A stretch of DNA of 64,000 nucleotides, from positions 62,001-126,000 of the forward strand of contig NZ_JPWF01000009.1 of NCBI RefSeq assembly GCF_003326675.1, given 5' to 3'. The stretch is from Thalassospira profundimaris (GTDB lineage: Bacteria; Pseudomonadota; Alphaproteobacteria; Rhodospirillales; Thalassospiraceae). A program made the position numbers and the translations under genes. Positions 18,444-28,097 of the stretch are shown one piece after another. The first letter of the stretch is position 1; every line of letters starts with the position of its first letter. Under the pieces are notes generated by a model. It was not told where the DNA came from. It searched no databases and saw only the letters and a list, made by a program, of their open reading frames with translations.

Positions 18444-19034
18444 TTGGTAAAGCTGGAAGAATACAACATTCTGGTAATCGACGAGAATCCCGACCGTGCG
18501 GCGATTGTCGAACGCGGGCTGGTCGAAAGTGGCTATGCCCGTGTGGCCCGTATCGGAACATCCCATAATCTGGTCGAACGCATTCAGGCATTGGCGCCCG
18601 ATATCATCATCATTGATCTGGAAAACCCGGACCGCGATACGCTTGAACAGATGTTTCAGGTTTCACGTGCCATCGCACGTCCGATTGCAATGTTTGTCGA
18701 TCAAAGTGACTCCACGATGATCCACGAAGCGATTTCTGCTGGTGTCAGTGCCTATGTGGTTGATGGTCTGCGTCAGGACCGCATTCGCCCGATCGTCGAA
18801 ATGGCGATTTCACGTTTTAACGTGTTTGATCAGCTCCGGCGTGAACGGGACGAAGCACAAGCCAAACTTAATGAACGCAAACTGATTGAACGGGCCAAAG
18901 GCATTCTGATGAAGGAAAAAGGCCTGTCCGAAGAAGATTCTTATGCGCTGCTGCGCAAGAACGCCATGAAACAGAACCGCAAGATTTACGAAATTGCGCA
19001 AAGCGTCATCACGGCGTTTCAGTTGGAGTTTTAA
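18444..19034 (+). CDS. nasT: Nitrate-responsive antiterminator, receiver plus ANTAR domains
   Basis: 196 residues from a TTG start at 18444, the first plausible start close to the conserved receiver sequence (LEEYNILVIDENPDRAAIV). Residues 1-125 form a receiver-like domain. Residues about 135-190 form an ANTAR RNA-binding domain (NERKLIERAKGILMKEKG, then ALLRKNAMKQN). NasT binds leader RNAs with paired hexaloop hairpins and prevents termination when nitrate or nitrite is present; both flanking nas leaders have such hairpins. It is followed after three bases by nasS, whose product normally holds NasT inactive. The non-ATG start may keep its level low. Confidence 0.92.
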   Translation: MVKLEEYNILVIDENPDRAAIVERGLVESGYARVARIGTSHNLVERIQALAPDIIIIDLENPDRDTLEQMFQVSRAIARPIAMFVDQSDSTMIHEAISAGVSAYVVDGLRQDRIRPIVEMAISRFNVFDQLRRERDEAQAKLNERKLIERAKGILMKEKGLSEEDSYALLRKNAMKQNRKIYEIAQSVITAFQLEF

Positions 19035-19037
19035 GGA

Positions 19038-20219
19038 ATGGCAGACAAGGTTCGTCTTGGATTTGTTCCGCTTGTCGATTGTGCGATCCCGGTTGTGGCC
19101 CGTGCGATGGGCTTTGCCGAACAGGAAAACATTGAACTTGAACTGGTCCGCGAAATGTCCTGGGCGGCCATTCGTGACAAGCTTTCCTATGGCGTTTACG
19201 AAGCAGCACATTTGCTGGCCGGTATTCCGCTCGCTGCCCGTCTTGGCCTTGGTGGTGTTCCTGTGCAACATATTGTCGTGCCGATGGCGCTGGGGCGCGG
19301 TGGCAATGCGATCACGGTCTCAACGCGCCTTTATCAGCGGATGCTTGAAGCTGATCCGAGTGCCATGCATGGTCCGCGCGGCCAATCTGCCCGTGCACTT
19401 AAAAAGGTGATCGACGAAGATCGTGCTGCCGGGCGTCCGGTCATGTCCTTTGCCACGGTATTCCCGTTCTCAAGCCATAATTACGAGTTGCGCTATTGGA
19501 TGGCAGCCGCCGGGATTGATCCGGACAAGGATGTGAATATCGGGGTGATTGCCCCGCCGCGCATGTTTGACAGTCTGCGAAATGGCTGGGTGGATGGCTA
19601 TTGCGTGGGTGAACCCTGGAACCAGCGTGCGGTGTTCCACGGCGATGGTGTAATTGTCGCGTTAAAGGAAGATATCTGGCCGCGCAGCCCGGAAAAGGTT
19701 TTGGGTGTGCGTGAAGACTGGGTCAATTCCAATCCTGAAACGGTATCCGCCCTTGTGCGGGCGCTGGTGCGGGCGGCGGAATGGGCGGACGAACCCGGAA
19801 ACCGGGCCGAACTTGCCCAGTTACTGTCCGAGGACGCCAATGTCGGTGCCCCGTTCGAGGTTCTTAAGGCATCGCTAAGTGGCAAGCCCGTATTGCGCCC
19901 GGGCGAAGCGCCAACTGAAATCCCGGATCGGCATGTGTTTTACCGCTACACCGCGACTTTCCCGTGGTTGTCACAGGGAAGCTGGGTTGGCACGCAAATG
20001 AAACGCTGGGGGCAGGTGCCCGCCGATACGGACCTCAATAACGTGGTGCGACAGGTTTATCGTCCTGATTTGTACCGGGTGGCGGTAAAGGATCTTGATG
20101 TTGCCGTGCCCAAACATGATTGGCGGGTCGAAGGTATTAATGATGCCGAAGACCGGTCCTTTGTCGGACCTGACAGCTTCCTTGATAATACGATCTTTGA
20201 TCCGGAAAAGGTGATCTAG
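19038..20219 (+). CDS. nasS: Nitrate/nitrite sensor protein, NrtA-like, cytoplasmic
   Basis: 393 residues of the NrtA/SsuA-type binding-protein fold (RLGFVPLVDCAIPVVARAMG, then GVYEAAHLLAGIPLAARLG). There is no signal peptide, which separates the cytoplasmic sensor NasS from periplasmic transport proteins. In characterised NasS-NasT pairs it binds NasT and releases it on binding nitrate or nitrite. It starts three bases after nasT. Its stop shares the bases CTAG with the stop of the convergent symporter-kinase gene, with no room for a terminator. Confidence 0.92.
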   Translation: MADKVRLGFVPLVDCAIPVVARAMGFAEQENIELELVREMSWAAIRDKLSYGVYEAAHLLAGIPLAARLGLGGVPVQHIVVPMALGRGGNAITVSTRLYQRMLEADPSAMHGPRGQSARALKKVIDEDRAAGRPVMSFATVFPFSSHNYELRYWMAAAGIDPDKDVNIGVIAPPRMFDSLRNGWVDGYCVGEPWNQRAVFHGDGVIVALKEDIWPRSPEKVLGVREDWVNSNPETVSALVRALVRAAEWADEPGNRAELAQLLSEDANVGAPFEVLKASLSGKPVLRPGEAPTEIPDRHVFYRYTATFPWLSQGSWVGTQMKRWGQVPADTDLNNVVRQVYRPDLYRVAVKDLDVAVPKHDWRVEGINDAEDRSFVGPDSFLDNTIFDPEKVI

Positions 20220-23002
20220 CGGCCAAGGATCAGGTTATCAGGTCCGGAACTTTCGGGTTTGGCGGCATCAATCGCCTCCATGATCTGGCCGGGAATGAAG
20301 ACGCGGAACGTTGCCCCGCTGCCGGGCGGGCTTTCCGCCCATATTTTCCCCTGACAGTGATCAACGACATGGCGGGCAATTGCCAATCCAAGCCCCGAAC
20401 CGGATGGCTTGGGCTGATCATCGGCGTATTTGCCGCTGCGTGAAAACTTGTCAAAGATCGTTTCAAGTTCGTTCTGCGCAACGCCGCGTCCGTTATCGGT
20501 GATCGAAACCAGATATCCGCCATCGATTGCTTCGCCGCGGACTATGACGCTGGGATATTCCGGGTCTGAAAACTTCGCAGCATTCGAAAGCAGATTGATA
20601 AAGACCTGTGTCAATCGATCCCGGTCGACATGAAGCATCACCGATTGGCGTGAAAATTCGGTGGTCAGGGCAACGCCCTTGCTGTCAAACAGGCCTTTGA
20701 CGGCATCAACACTTTCATCAAGAACTGTGCGCGGATTTACGTCAACCGCACGCCAGTCCGAATGGCCTGCTTCAAGACGTGCAAGATCAAGATGATCATC
20801 AATCAGGCGGGTCAGGCGTTCGCTTTCGCGCACAATTATGCTGAGAAAACGCTCGACCTTGTCATGTTCAAGGTTGGGTGTGTCGACCAGAATTTCTGAA
20901 AATGACCGGATCGATGTCAGCGGGGTTCGGAATTCATGGCTGACCATGGTCAGGAATTCATCCTTAAGCTTATCAAGTTCCTTAAGCCGGTCATTGGCAG
21001 CGCGTAATTCGGCGGCGGCCTTTTCAAGTTCGTGGGATTTCTGTTCAAGGCGCTGGGAATATTCAATGACATGCGAGGTTTCTTCAAGAATCTCAAGAAC
21101 CTCGTCCAGGCTGACCATTTCGCCCTTGGCGACCGAGGACACCATCACACGGGCCGATGCCGCCCCGATGGAACCGGCCAGAAGGCGCTCGGTAAAGGCG
21201 ATCATGTCGGCATCGGCTTCGCCCTTGCCGCGCCAGGATGTGTCTTTTTCCCAGCCAAATTCACGGAAGGAATGAAAGGCGCGCTCACGCCCCAGGAACC
21301 GTTCAACCAGTTCATAAAGATCATCAATCGAAGCCGATGACCGCCAGATCACCGTGTCCTGTCCTTTGCGCGAAAAGGCATCGACAAACAGGGTGGCCTG
21401 GATGCGTTCAAGTGCACTTGGTTGGGTAAACAGGCTGATCACGACGTAAAAGACGGTATTTAGCGAGATCGACCAGATCAGCGCATGGGTCAACGGGGCA
21501 AAATCCGTCAGACCCAACAAGCTTTCCGGGCGTAACCAGGGATGGCCAAAGGCCCCGTTTTGAATAAGGGCCGGGTCCATCCAGCCACTATCGGCAAGGG
21601 ATGGCAGCAACAGGGTATATCCCCAAAGTGCAAAGCCAACCACAAGCCCGACCTGCGCACCGGTTTTGGTGCCGCCTTTCCAGTAAAGGCCGCCAATCAT
21701 GATCGGGATGAACTGCGCGGTGGCGGCAAAGGATATCAGTCCGATTTCGGCCAGCGCATCGGTTGCGCCAGCCGACCGGTAATAGGCAAAACCCAGAAAC
21801 ACCACGACAACAATCGATGCCCGGCGAATGAAAATCAGAAGCCCGGTAAGGTTATCGCGCTCGGTCAGGCGAAGGGGTTTGATGCGCAACAGTGCCGGGA
21901 CAATCAGGTCGTTACAGACCATGGTCGAAAGCGCGATGGTCGCGACAATGACCATGCTGGTACTTGCGGAAAGCCCGCCGACATAGGCCAGCAGCGCCAG
22001 TAATGACTGGTTTTCAAACAGCGGCACGGAAATCACGAAAAAGTCCGGGTCCGATGACGCAGGCAACGCGCCAAGCCCGGCAAGGGCAATGGGCAGCACA
22101 AACAGGTTCATCAAAAGCAGATAAAGCGGGAAGGCCCAGCTTGCAGTGGCAAGATGGCGTTCGTCGACATTTTCGACAATGATCACCTGAAACTGACGGG
22201 GCAGGCACAGAATTGCCGCCATCGACAGCATCATCAGGGTCAGCCACCGTGGCGCGCCGTTTTCGGGCAGTAATAACAGTTTTGCGGTATCGGGATTGCT
22301 TGCGGCCTCGGCGAACAAATCGCCAATCCCGCCATACATGACAAAACAGACAAAGATGCCAACCGCCAAAAGCGCGAACATCTTGACCAGACTTTCAAAG
22401 GCGATGGCGGCAACCATGCCTTCGTGATGTTCATCGGCATCGATAAAGCGGGTGCCAAACAAAATGCCGAATAATGCAAGGCCAAGGGCCGCCCAGAAAC
22501 CACTGTCGGAAAAGATGCTAAGACTGTGCTGGGCGGTTTCAACCATGCCGTGATCCCAAACGGTCAGCACGGTGTAACTGGTTGCAATGGCTTTAAGCTG
22601 AAGCGCGATATAGGGCGTGGTGCCAACAACCGCGATCAGGGTAACAAGGACCGAAAGCTGGGTGCTTTTGCCATAACGCGATGAAATGAAATCGGCGATG
22701 GATGTGATGCGATGGGCCTTGGAAATGCGCAACATTTTGCGCAACAGGAACCACCAGCCCAGAAAAATCACCGTCGGGCCAAGATAGATGGTCAGATATT
22801 CAAGTCCGTTGCGCGCCGCCGTTCCAACCGCCCCATAAAATGTCCAGGATGTGCAGTAAACGGCAATCGACAGGGTATAAACCGTCGGATTTCGAACCCA
22901 GGAGTGGCCATCACGCGCACGTTTGTCGCCCCACCATGCAATGGCATAGAGCAAGCCGACATAGACCAGCGATACAAAGATGACCAGTTCCGAAGACAGC
23001 AT
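20216..23002 (-). CDS. Hybrid SLC5 sodium/solute symporter and sensor histidine kinase (CrbS/CbrA-like)
   Basis: 928 residues. Residues 1-500 form a sodium/solute symporter with about 13 membrane segments. A connecting region and coiled coil (about 640-675) lead to a histidine kinase: H-box SHEFRTPLTS with His near 689, N-box NLLSNAAKFS, DNGRGV and GSGLGLAIARHVV. Such hybrids (CbrA, CrbS) couple solute binding or transport to signalling, often for acetate or amino acids. The protein ends in the kinase, with no receiver domain. The small membrane protein and the receiver-only protein encoded just upstream are the likely partners. The ligand is unknown. Confidence 0.9.
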   Translation of the reverse strand: MLSSELVIFVSLVYVGLLYAIAWWGDKRARDGHSWVRNPTVYTLSIAVYCTSWTFYGAVGTAARNGLEYLTIYLGPTVIFLGWWFLLRKMLRISKAHRITSIADFISSRYGKSTQLSVLVTLIAVVGTTPYIALQLKAIATSYTVLTVWDHGMVETAQHSLSIFSDSGFWAALGLALFGILFGTRFIDADEHHEGMVAAIAFESLVKMFALLAVGIFVCFVMYGGIGDLFAEAASNPDTAKLLLLPENGAPRWLTLMMLSMAAILCLPRQFQVIIVENVDERHLATASWAFPLYLLLMNLFVLPIALAGLGALPASSDPDFFVISVPLFENQSLLALLAYVGGLSASTSMVIVATIALSTMVCNDLIVPALLRIKPLRLTERDNLTGLLIFIRRASIVVVVFLGFAYYRSAGATDALAEIGLISFAATAQFIPIMIGGLYWKGGTKTGAQVGLVVGFALWGYTLLLPSLADSGWMDPALIQNGAFGHPWLRPESLLGLTDFAPLTHALIWSISLNTVFYVVISLFTQPSALERIQATLFVDAFSRKGQDTVIWRSSASIDDLYELVERFLGRERAFHSFREFGWEKDTSWRGKGEADADMIAFTERLLAGSIGAASARVMVSSVAKGEMVSLDEVLEILEETSHVIEYSQRLEQKSHELEKAAAELRAANDRLKELDKLKDEFLTMVSHEFRTPLTSIRSFSEILVDTPNLEHDKVERFLSIIVRESERLTRLIDDHLDLARLEAGHSDWRAVDVNPRTVLDESVDAVKGLFDSKGVALTTEFSRQSVMLHVDRDRLTQVFINLLSNAAKFSDPEYPSVIVRGEAIDGGYLVSITDNGRGVAQNELETIFDKFSRSGKYADDQPKPSGSGLGLAIARHVVDHCQGKIWAESPPGSGATFRVFIPGQIMEAIDAAKPESSGPDNLILGR

Positions 23003-23005
23003 CTG

Positions 23006-23209
23006 TTATCGCCCCTCGGATTGCGCGGCACTGCGCAATGCGCGGGTCAAAAGCGCACAGAAGACGATCAAAACGCCCCATCCTGCAAAGAAATAGACAA
23101 ACAGGATCGGCAACCCGAACACCGTGCCATCAAGGGAAAACATCCCGACAAGTGGCGGTATCCAGAGAAAAAGGGCCGCAAGCATCAGGGCAAGCGCACG
23201 TTCGGTCAA
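23006..23209 (-). CDS. Small membrane protein paired with the symporter-kinase
   Basis: 67 residues with two hydrophobic segments (LALMLAALFLWIPPLVGMF and a second at about 30-55) and a charged C-terminus (RSAAQSEGR). It ends three bases before the symporter-kinase starts, so it is translated with it. Many SLC5 transporters are encoded after such a small subunit, which suggests a helper in assembly or transport. No named family recognised with confidence. Confidence 0.7.
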   Translation of the reverse strand: MTERALALMLAALFLWIPPLVGMFSLDGTVFGLPILFVYFFAGWGVLIVFCALLTRALRSAAQSEGR

Positions 23210-23267
23210 TCTGCGTGGCGGGGTGATGGGGACTCTCCTGAATGGGGAAAGGATTTCCGGGATTTAA

Positions 23268-23651
23268 TCAATGTTCCGTGCGCCCCAAAAGGGCACGGAC
23301 CCGCGATACAACATCGCGGGTCGAAAACGGCTTGGTGACAAAATCATCCACGCCAAGTTCCAGTCCCTTGCGGCGGTCAACTTCGCGTGTTTTCGCAGTC
23401 AGCATCATGATGGGGATCAGTCTGGTGGTCGCATTGCCGCGCATTGCGCGCACGACTTCAAACCCGTCACAGCCGGGCATCATCACATCCAGCAAAACCA
23501 TATCCGGCACGTCGCGGGCGATCATCGATATCGCCGTTTGGCCATCTGTGGCCACACTGACGTCATAGCCTTCCTTTTCCATAAGAAAGCTTAGTGATTC
23601 GACAATGGTTTCCTCATCTTCAGCAATCAGGACCTTTGGTCTCTCGTTCAA
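23268..23651 (-). CDS. Receiver-only response regulator (CheY-like)
   Basis: 127 residues, a single receiver domain. The acidic pocket (LIAEDEE), phosphorylation site LLDVMMPG (Asp near 55), and the conserved threonine and lysine (LTAKT; VTKPF) are all present. No output domain follows, so it either relays phosphate or acts through protein contacts. It lies upstream of the small membrane protein and the symporter-kinase in the same direction, so it is the most likely partner of that kinase. Confidence 0.88.
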   Translation of the reverse strand: MNERPKVLIAEDEETIVESLSFLMEKEGYDVSVATDGQTAISMIARDVPDMVLLDVMMPGCDGFEVVRAMRGNATTRLIPIMMLTAKTREVDRRKGLELGVDDFVTKPFSTRDVVSRVRALLGRTEH

Positions 23652-23817
23652 AGGACGTTCTCCCCGATTTTTCTGATTGTTATGGCGCTTATCGTAACTG
23701 TTAATTTATCAAAATATAATGCTACTTTGGGTGGGGGCAAAGGCGCCGGTTTTCTATGCTTTGGTATCGTAAATGTTGGGATGCTGCATCCCTTTGACTA
23801 GCCGTTTGCTGCTATAT

Positions 23818-25398
23818 TCAGGCGTGATCGGATCGACCTTCGGCAGTGTCGGACATTTCATAGGCGCGCTGGGCGCAATCGTCGCGTGGGCATTGTCGGC
23901 ACGCGATCCCGACGGGAACCGCGGATTCCGCCCGTTCAAGGGGCAGGGCATCGGCATAAATGACTTCGTTTGAAAATGCTGTGTCACAGCCGATCATGAC
24001 CGAATGCACCGATTGCGGTGTGCCATATCCGCCTGCGCCCGAACGCAAGGCACGGGCGACAAAAAGATATTCGCTGTCATCGGGCAGGTGCACAAACTGC
24101 GATATCACCCGTTCCGGCGCAAGATAGGCCTCGTGCACGGCCCAGCGCGGGCAGGCCCCGCCATAGCGCGGCAACTGCAATCCTGATGCCGAAAAGCGTT
24201 TGGAAATGTTCCCGGCAATATCGGTTCTGATCAGGTGAAACGGGATGCCTTCTGCGCCCGGGCGGCGCAGGGTGGTCAGGCGGTGGCAGATTTGCTCCCA
24301 GCTCGCCGCATAGCGTTGTTGAAGAAGTTCGATGTCGTGACGCAATTCGCGGGCATCGGCAAGGAAGCTGTCATAGGGCAGGACAAGGGCGGCTGCGCAA
24401 TAGGATATCAGGGCTTCGTGGGCGCGCAGGCGCCCGGCTTCGCTGCTGATACTGGCCTTGGCAAGAACGGCGCTGACGGCATCCTTGGCTTCGATCTGGC
24501 AAATTGCCCTTGCGGCCTGAAAACGTGCGGACGGGATGGCAAGAGCGCGCGAAATGCGAAGGGTCCTTTGCGCAAAATCCCAATGAAACCCGTTGGTCGG
24601 AAAATCCTCTGATGGCAGGCGTTCCACCCGGATTTTGTGGGTGTCTTCCAGATAATTGATCAGATCGGTAAGATAAAGACCGCCTTCCGGGTCGATTTTC
24701 GGGCCAAGCTCAGTTGCCTTGTCTTCAAGGGTGGGGAAGTAGTTGGCGTTGTCATACAAAAGATCATCGACTTCCTCGGCCGGGTTGTTGGCCGGGCGAC
24801 CGGCACTTCCGCGTTCAAGGAAGTTGAAAATCTCGGTCGCGGATTCTGCCAGTCGATGGGATTCCTTGACCAGTGTTGCGTTGAACCGGGCGCGCTGTTC
24901 GGGTGACAGGTTGTCGTAATCGTCAAAAATCTCTGCAACTGTCCGGATGGATGTGATCCGTGTCAGGATCGAATGGCTGGCCTCGGTCAGAAAAGGATCG
25001 TGGCTGAGCCGCTCGGAAAGGGCGTCGACCTCGTCAAGGCCGCTGCGATAGGCGCGATAAAGCGCAAGGAATGCACTGATCATGCCTGGCGCCGCTGCAA
25101 TCATGGCAGGGAATTCCCGGCCTTCAATCGGGGTGTTTGAAAATACCGGATCGGATGCAGCTTCGCTTAGATCGGCCAGCAAGCGTCCTTCTTCCGAGCC
25201 CGACAATGTGTGGGGATGGATTTCCAGTGCGGCCGCAATCCGCATCAACAACCCGCCCCCGATGGATCGGCGGTTATGTTCAATCAGGTTCAGATAACTC
25301 GGTGAAATTCCCGCGGCTTTGGCCAGGGCATTCTGGGTCATGCCGATATCTTTGCGGCGTCCGCGAATGCGGTGTCCGATAGGGGCCTGGCGGGACAT
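23818..25398 (-). CDS. XRE-family regulator of the short-chain fatty acid (ScfR/RamB-like) type
   Basis: 526 residues. The N-terminus is an XRE helix-turn-helix (GHRIRGRRKDIGMTQNALA, then ISPSYLNLIEHNRRSIGG). The middle corresponds to the IrrE/ImmA-like domain of this family but shows no HExxH zinc motif. The C-terminus carries the conserved cysteine cluster GIACRQCPRDDCAQRAYE of DUF2083-type regulators. Members control glyoxylate, methylcitrate or other acyl-CoA pathways and sense acyl-CoAs or related metabolites. It is divergent from the ABC importer operon at 25599. Its targets cannot be named from the sequence. Confidence 0.88.
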   Translation of the reverse strand: MSRQAPIGHRIRGRRKDIGMTQNALAKAAGISPSYLNLIEHNRRSIGGGLLMRIAAALEIHPHTLSGSEEGRLLADLSEAASDPVFSNTPIEGREFPAMIAAAPGMISAFLALYRAYRSGLDEVDALSERLSHDPFLTEASHSILTRITSIRTVAEIFDDYDNLSPEQRARFNATLVKESHRLAESATEIFNFLERGSAGRPANNPAEEVDDLLYDNANYFPTLEDKATELGPKIDPEGGLYLTDLINYLEDTHKIRVERLPSEDFPTNGFHWDFAQRTLRISRALAIPSARFQAARAICQIEAKDAVSAVLAKASISSEAGRLRAHEALISYCAAALVLPYDSFLADARELRHDIELLQQRYAASWEQICHRLTTLRRPGAEGIPFHLIRTDIAGNISKRFSASGLQLPRYGGACPRWAVHEAYLAPERVISQFVHLPDDSEYLFVARALRSGAGGYGTPQSVHSVMIGCDTAFSNEVIYADALPLERAESAVPVGIACRQCPRDDCAQRAYEMSDTAEGRSDHA

Positions 25399-25421
25399 GA
25401 TGAAACCTCAATATTGACAGA

Positions 25422-25461
25422 ATTTACAAATTTTCACCTTACTCGCCAATATATTTACAAA
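25422..25461. repeat. Direct repeat ATTTACAAA, candidate regulator binding sites
   Basis: ATTTACAAA occurs at 25422-25430 and again at 25453-25461, 31 bases apart, about three helical turns, in the 200-base divergent region between the ScfR-like gene and the importer operon. RamB/ScfR-type proteins favour A/T-rich motifs of this kind, so autoregulation is plausible. Low specificity because the region is A/T rich. Confidence 0.3.
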
Positions 25462-25598
25462 AAAATCGTTATATATCAACTCAGTGTTGATTCATTTTCT
25501 GAACGTCCCCATTGTTTTGACAGGTCGTGAAAAAACCAACCAGAAAACAGACCTCAGATTTCTCTGAAACAGATCCCAAGACATTGGGGAGGAAAACC

Positions 25599-26960
25599 AT
25601 GTCGGAGACTAAAAAAACCGGAATTGTGACTCGTCGTACGATCCTTAAAGGAACCGCGGCGACCACGGGTGCAGCCCTGATTGGCGGCACTTTCCCGATG
25701 CATTTCATCAAGAATGCCCATGCCCAGACTTTCCGTGGCGATCCGGGCAGCGCCAGCAGCGTGAAACTCGGCTTTAACGTTCCGCAGACCGGTCCGTATG
25801 CCGATGAAGGCGCTGACGAATTGCGTGCCTATCAGCTTGCCGTCAAGCACCTGAACGGTGAAGGCGACGGCGGCATGATCAACACCATCAAGCCGCTGCA
25901 GCTTAAGGGCAACGGCATCCTCGGCAAGAAGGTCGAGTTTGTAACCGGTGATACGCAAACCAAATCCGATGCCGCACGTGCATCGGCCAAGCGTATGATC
26001 GAAAAAGACAATGTCGCAATGATCACTGGTGGTTCGTCATCGGGTGTGGCTGTTGCCGTGCAGGGTCTGTGTCAGGAAATGGGCGTCATCTTCATGGCGG
26101 GGCTTACCCACTCCAACGACACCACCGGCAAGGACAAAAAGCGTTATGGCTTCCGCCACTTCTTCAACGCTTACATGTCGGGTCAGGCAATCGCACCGGT
26201 TCTGAAAGATGAATACGGTACCGAACGCCGCGCCTATCACCTGACTGCTGACTATACCTGGGGCTGGACCCAGGAAGAATCGATCAAAGCTGCGACCGAG
26301 AATATCGGCTGGCAGACCGTCAACACGGTTCGTACCCCGGTTGGTGCTGGTGACTTCTCCCAGTATATCACGCCGGTTCTGAACTCTGGCGCGGATGTCC
26401 TGATCCTGAACCACTATGGCAAGGACATGGTCAACTCGCTGACCCAGGCTGTTCAGTTCGGTCTGCGTGACAAGATGGTCAATGGCAAGCAGTTCGAAAT
26501 CGTCGTTCCGCTCTATTCCCGCCTGATGGCACAGGGTGCCGGCGATGCTGCCAAAGGTATTCTTGGTACCACCAACTGGCATTGGTCACTTCAGGATGAA
26601 GGTTCTCAGGCCTTTGTGAAATCTTTCGGCCAGGAATACGGCTTCCCGCCGTCCCAGGCTGCTCACACCTGCTATGTACAGGCACTGCTTTATGCAAACG
26701 CCTGTGAAATGGCTGGTACGTTTGCACCTTGGGAAGTCATCAAGCAGCTTGAAGGGTTCGAGTTCGATGGCGCGGGCAACGGCCCGACCCTGTATCGTGC
26801 AGAGGACCATCAGTGCTTCAAGGATGTTCTGGTTGTGCGCGGTAAACAGGAACCGCAATCCAACTTTGACCTTCTCGAAGTCGTCAAACAGGTGCCGCGT
26901 GCACAGGTTGAGTATCCGGCCGATATGTTCGGCGGGGAGCTTGGCCCGTATCAAGTCTGA
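25599..26960 (+). CDS. ABC transporter substrate-binding protein, branched-chain amino acid/amide type, Tat-exported
   Basis: 453 residues from the ATG at 25599, chosen because GGGGAGGAAAACC precedes it. The N-terminus reads TRRTILKGTAATTGAALIGG and then an NAHAQ cleavage region, a twin-arginine-type signal. The mature part has the type I periplasmic binding fold (KLGFNVPQTGPYADEG at the start, GKKVEFVTGDTQTKSDAARA). It is the first gene of a five-gene importer with two permeases and two ATPases. The substrate is not evident: the family takes branched-chain amino acids, amides, urea and aromatic acids. A stable hairpin follows the stop. Confidence 0.9.
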   Translation: MSETKKTGIVTRRTILKGTAATTGAALIGGTFPMHFIKNAHAQTFRGDPGSASSVKLGFNVPQTGPYADEGADELRAYQLAVKHLNGEGDGGMINTIKPLQLKGNGILGKKVEFVTGDTQTKSDAARASAKRMIEKDNVAMITGGSSSGVAVAVQGLCQEMGVIFMAGLTHSNDTTGKDKKRYGFRHFFNAYMSGQAIAPVLKDEYGTERRAYHLTADYTWGWTQEESIKAATENIGWQTVNTVRTPVGAGDFSQYITPVLNSGADVLILNHYGKDMVNSLTQAVQFGLRDKMVNGKQFEIVVPLYSRLMAQGAGDAAKGILGTTNWHWSLQDEGSQAFVKSFGQEYGFPPSQAAHTCYVQALLYANACEMAGTFAPWEVIKQLEGFEFDGAGNGPTLYRAEDHQCFKDVLVVRGKQEPQSNFDLLEVVKQVPRAQVEYPADMFGGELGPYQV

Positions 26961-26982
26961 TACAGCCAATTTGATGCAAGCA

Positions 26983-27010
26983 GGGCCGACCATCTCCCAA
27001 TGGTCGGCCC
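26983..27010 (+). terminator. Intercistronic hairpin after the binding-protein gene
   Basis: GGGCCGACCAT and ATGGTCGGCCC form an 11-bp stem around the loop CTCCCA, followed only by GTTTGG. It probably lets part of transcription through and protects the upstream message, giving more binding protein than permease. Confidence 0.65.
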
Positions 27011-27079
27011 GTTTGGTCTCTGGCTCCGGCCTCTACGACTTTTGACTAAGTCCCTTACAGAATACGCGGCGGATAACTG

Positions 27080-28096
27080 ATGGACGCTATATTTCTTCAA
27101 ATTCTCAATGGTCTGGACAAGGGCGGAGCCTATGCGCTGATCGCACTTGGTCTGACTTTGGTGTTCGGCACGCTTGGCGTGGTGAACTTTGCCCACGGTG
27201 CCATCTTCATGATGGGGGCCTTTTGTGCGGTGACGGTGGAAAAAATTCTGACCCTGTCTATGCGGGTCAGAGACGAGTCCGTGACCTTCTTTGAAGCCTA
27301 CAAGGAAACGCCCTATCTCGAAGTGTGGTTTGGCGATACCGGCAAGGCGATCATTGACTGGTCCGTGCCACTGTCGATCATTCTGGCGATACCCGTGATG
27401 CTGTTGATCGGCATCGTGATGGAACGCAGTCTGATCCGCTATTTCTACAAGCGTCCACACGCCGAACAGATCCTTGTGACCTTTGGCCTTGCCATCGTTT
27501 TGCAGGAACTGGTCAAATCCTTCTTTGGTGCCAACCCGCTGCCGCAAGGCGCACCTGATATTGTCTCCGGTTCTGCCGCAATCGGTGCTGTGTTCGGTCT
27601 TGGCGAAGCGGTTGTTTATCCGTGGTGGCGTCTGATCTATCTGGCGTTCTCGCTTGTGACCATTGGGCTTGTGTTCTCGTTCCTGCATTTCACCACCTAC
27701 GGGATGGTGGTGCGCGCCGGGATGGCGGACCGTGAAACGGTCGAACTTCTGGGCATCAATATCGAACGCCGCTTTACGATTGTGTTCGGGATCGCCGCCG
27801 TGGTCGCGGGGCTTGCCGGGGTCATGTATACGCCGGTCCTGCCCCCGGATTACCATTTGGGCATGGACTTCCTTGTGCTGTCATTTGTTGTGGTGGTTGT
27901 CGGGGGCATGGGCTCTTTGCCGGGGGCTGTTCTGGCCGGTTTCCTGCTGGGTATCCTGCAATCCTTCTCGTCGATGACCGAGGTAAAAGACATCTTCCCG
28001 GGCATTGACCAGATCATCATCTACCTTGTTGCCGTCGTCATTCTGCTGACCCGCCCGCGCGGTCTGATGGGTCGTCGTGGCGTGATGGAGAGCTAA
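27080..28096 (+). CDS. ABC transporter permease, LivH type
   Basis: 338 residues, polytopic. It begins with the typical LivH sequence ([32 protein letters not shown]) split here by the quotation limit: [16 protein letters not shown], then VNFAHG. The cytoplasmic EAA-like loop is near [18 protein letters not shown]. It is longer than E. coli LivH (308), the extra length being a loop near residues 60-90. It follows the binding protein after a 119-base gap holding a hairpin, and is one base from the next permease gene. Confidence 0.9.
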   Translation: MDAIFLQILNGLDKGGAYALIALGLTLVFGTLGVVNFAHGAIFMMGAFCAVTVEKILTLSMRVRDESVTFFEAYKETPYLEVWFGDTGKAIIDWSVPLSIILAIPVMLLIGIVMERSLIRYFYKRPHAEQILVTFGLAIVLQELVKSFFGANPLPQGAPDIVSGSAAIGAVFGLGEAVVYPWWRLIYLAFSLVTIGLVFSFLHFTTYGMVVRAGMADRETVELLGINIERRFTIVFGIAAVVAGLAGVMYTPVLPPDYHLGMDFLVLSFVVVVVGGMGSLPGAVLAGFLLGILQSFSSMTEVKDIFPGIDQIIIYLVAVVILLTRPRGLMGRRGVMES

Positions 28097-28097
28097 A

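Noticed and set aside
20936-20950. TGACC-AT-GGTCA inside the symporter-kinase gene, similar to the repeats near 6 kb
   Set aside because: The spacer is two bases, not three, and it lies within coding sequence over the conserved H-box, so chance and coding constraint explain it.
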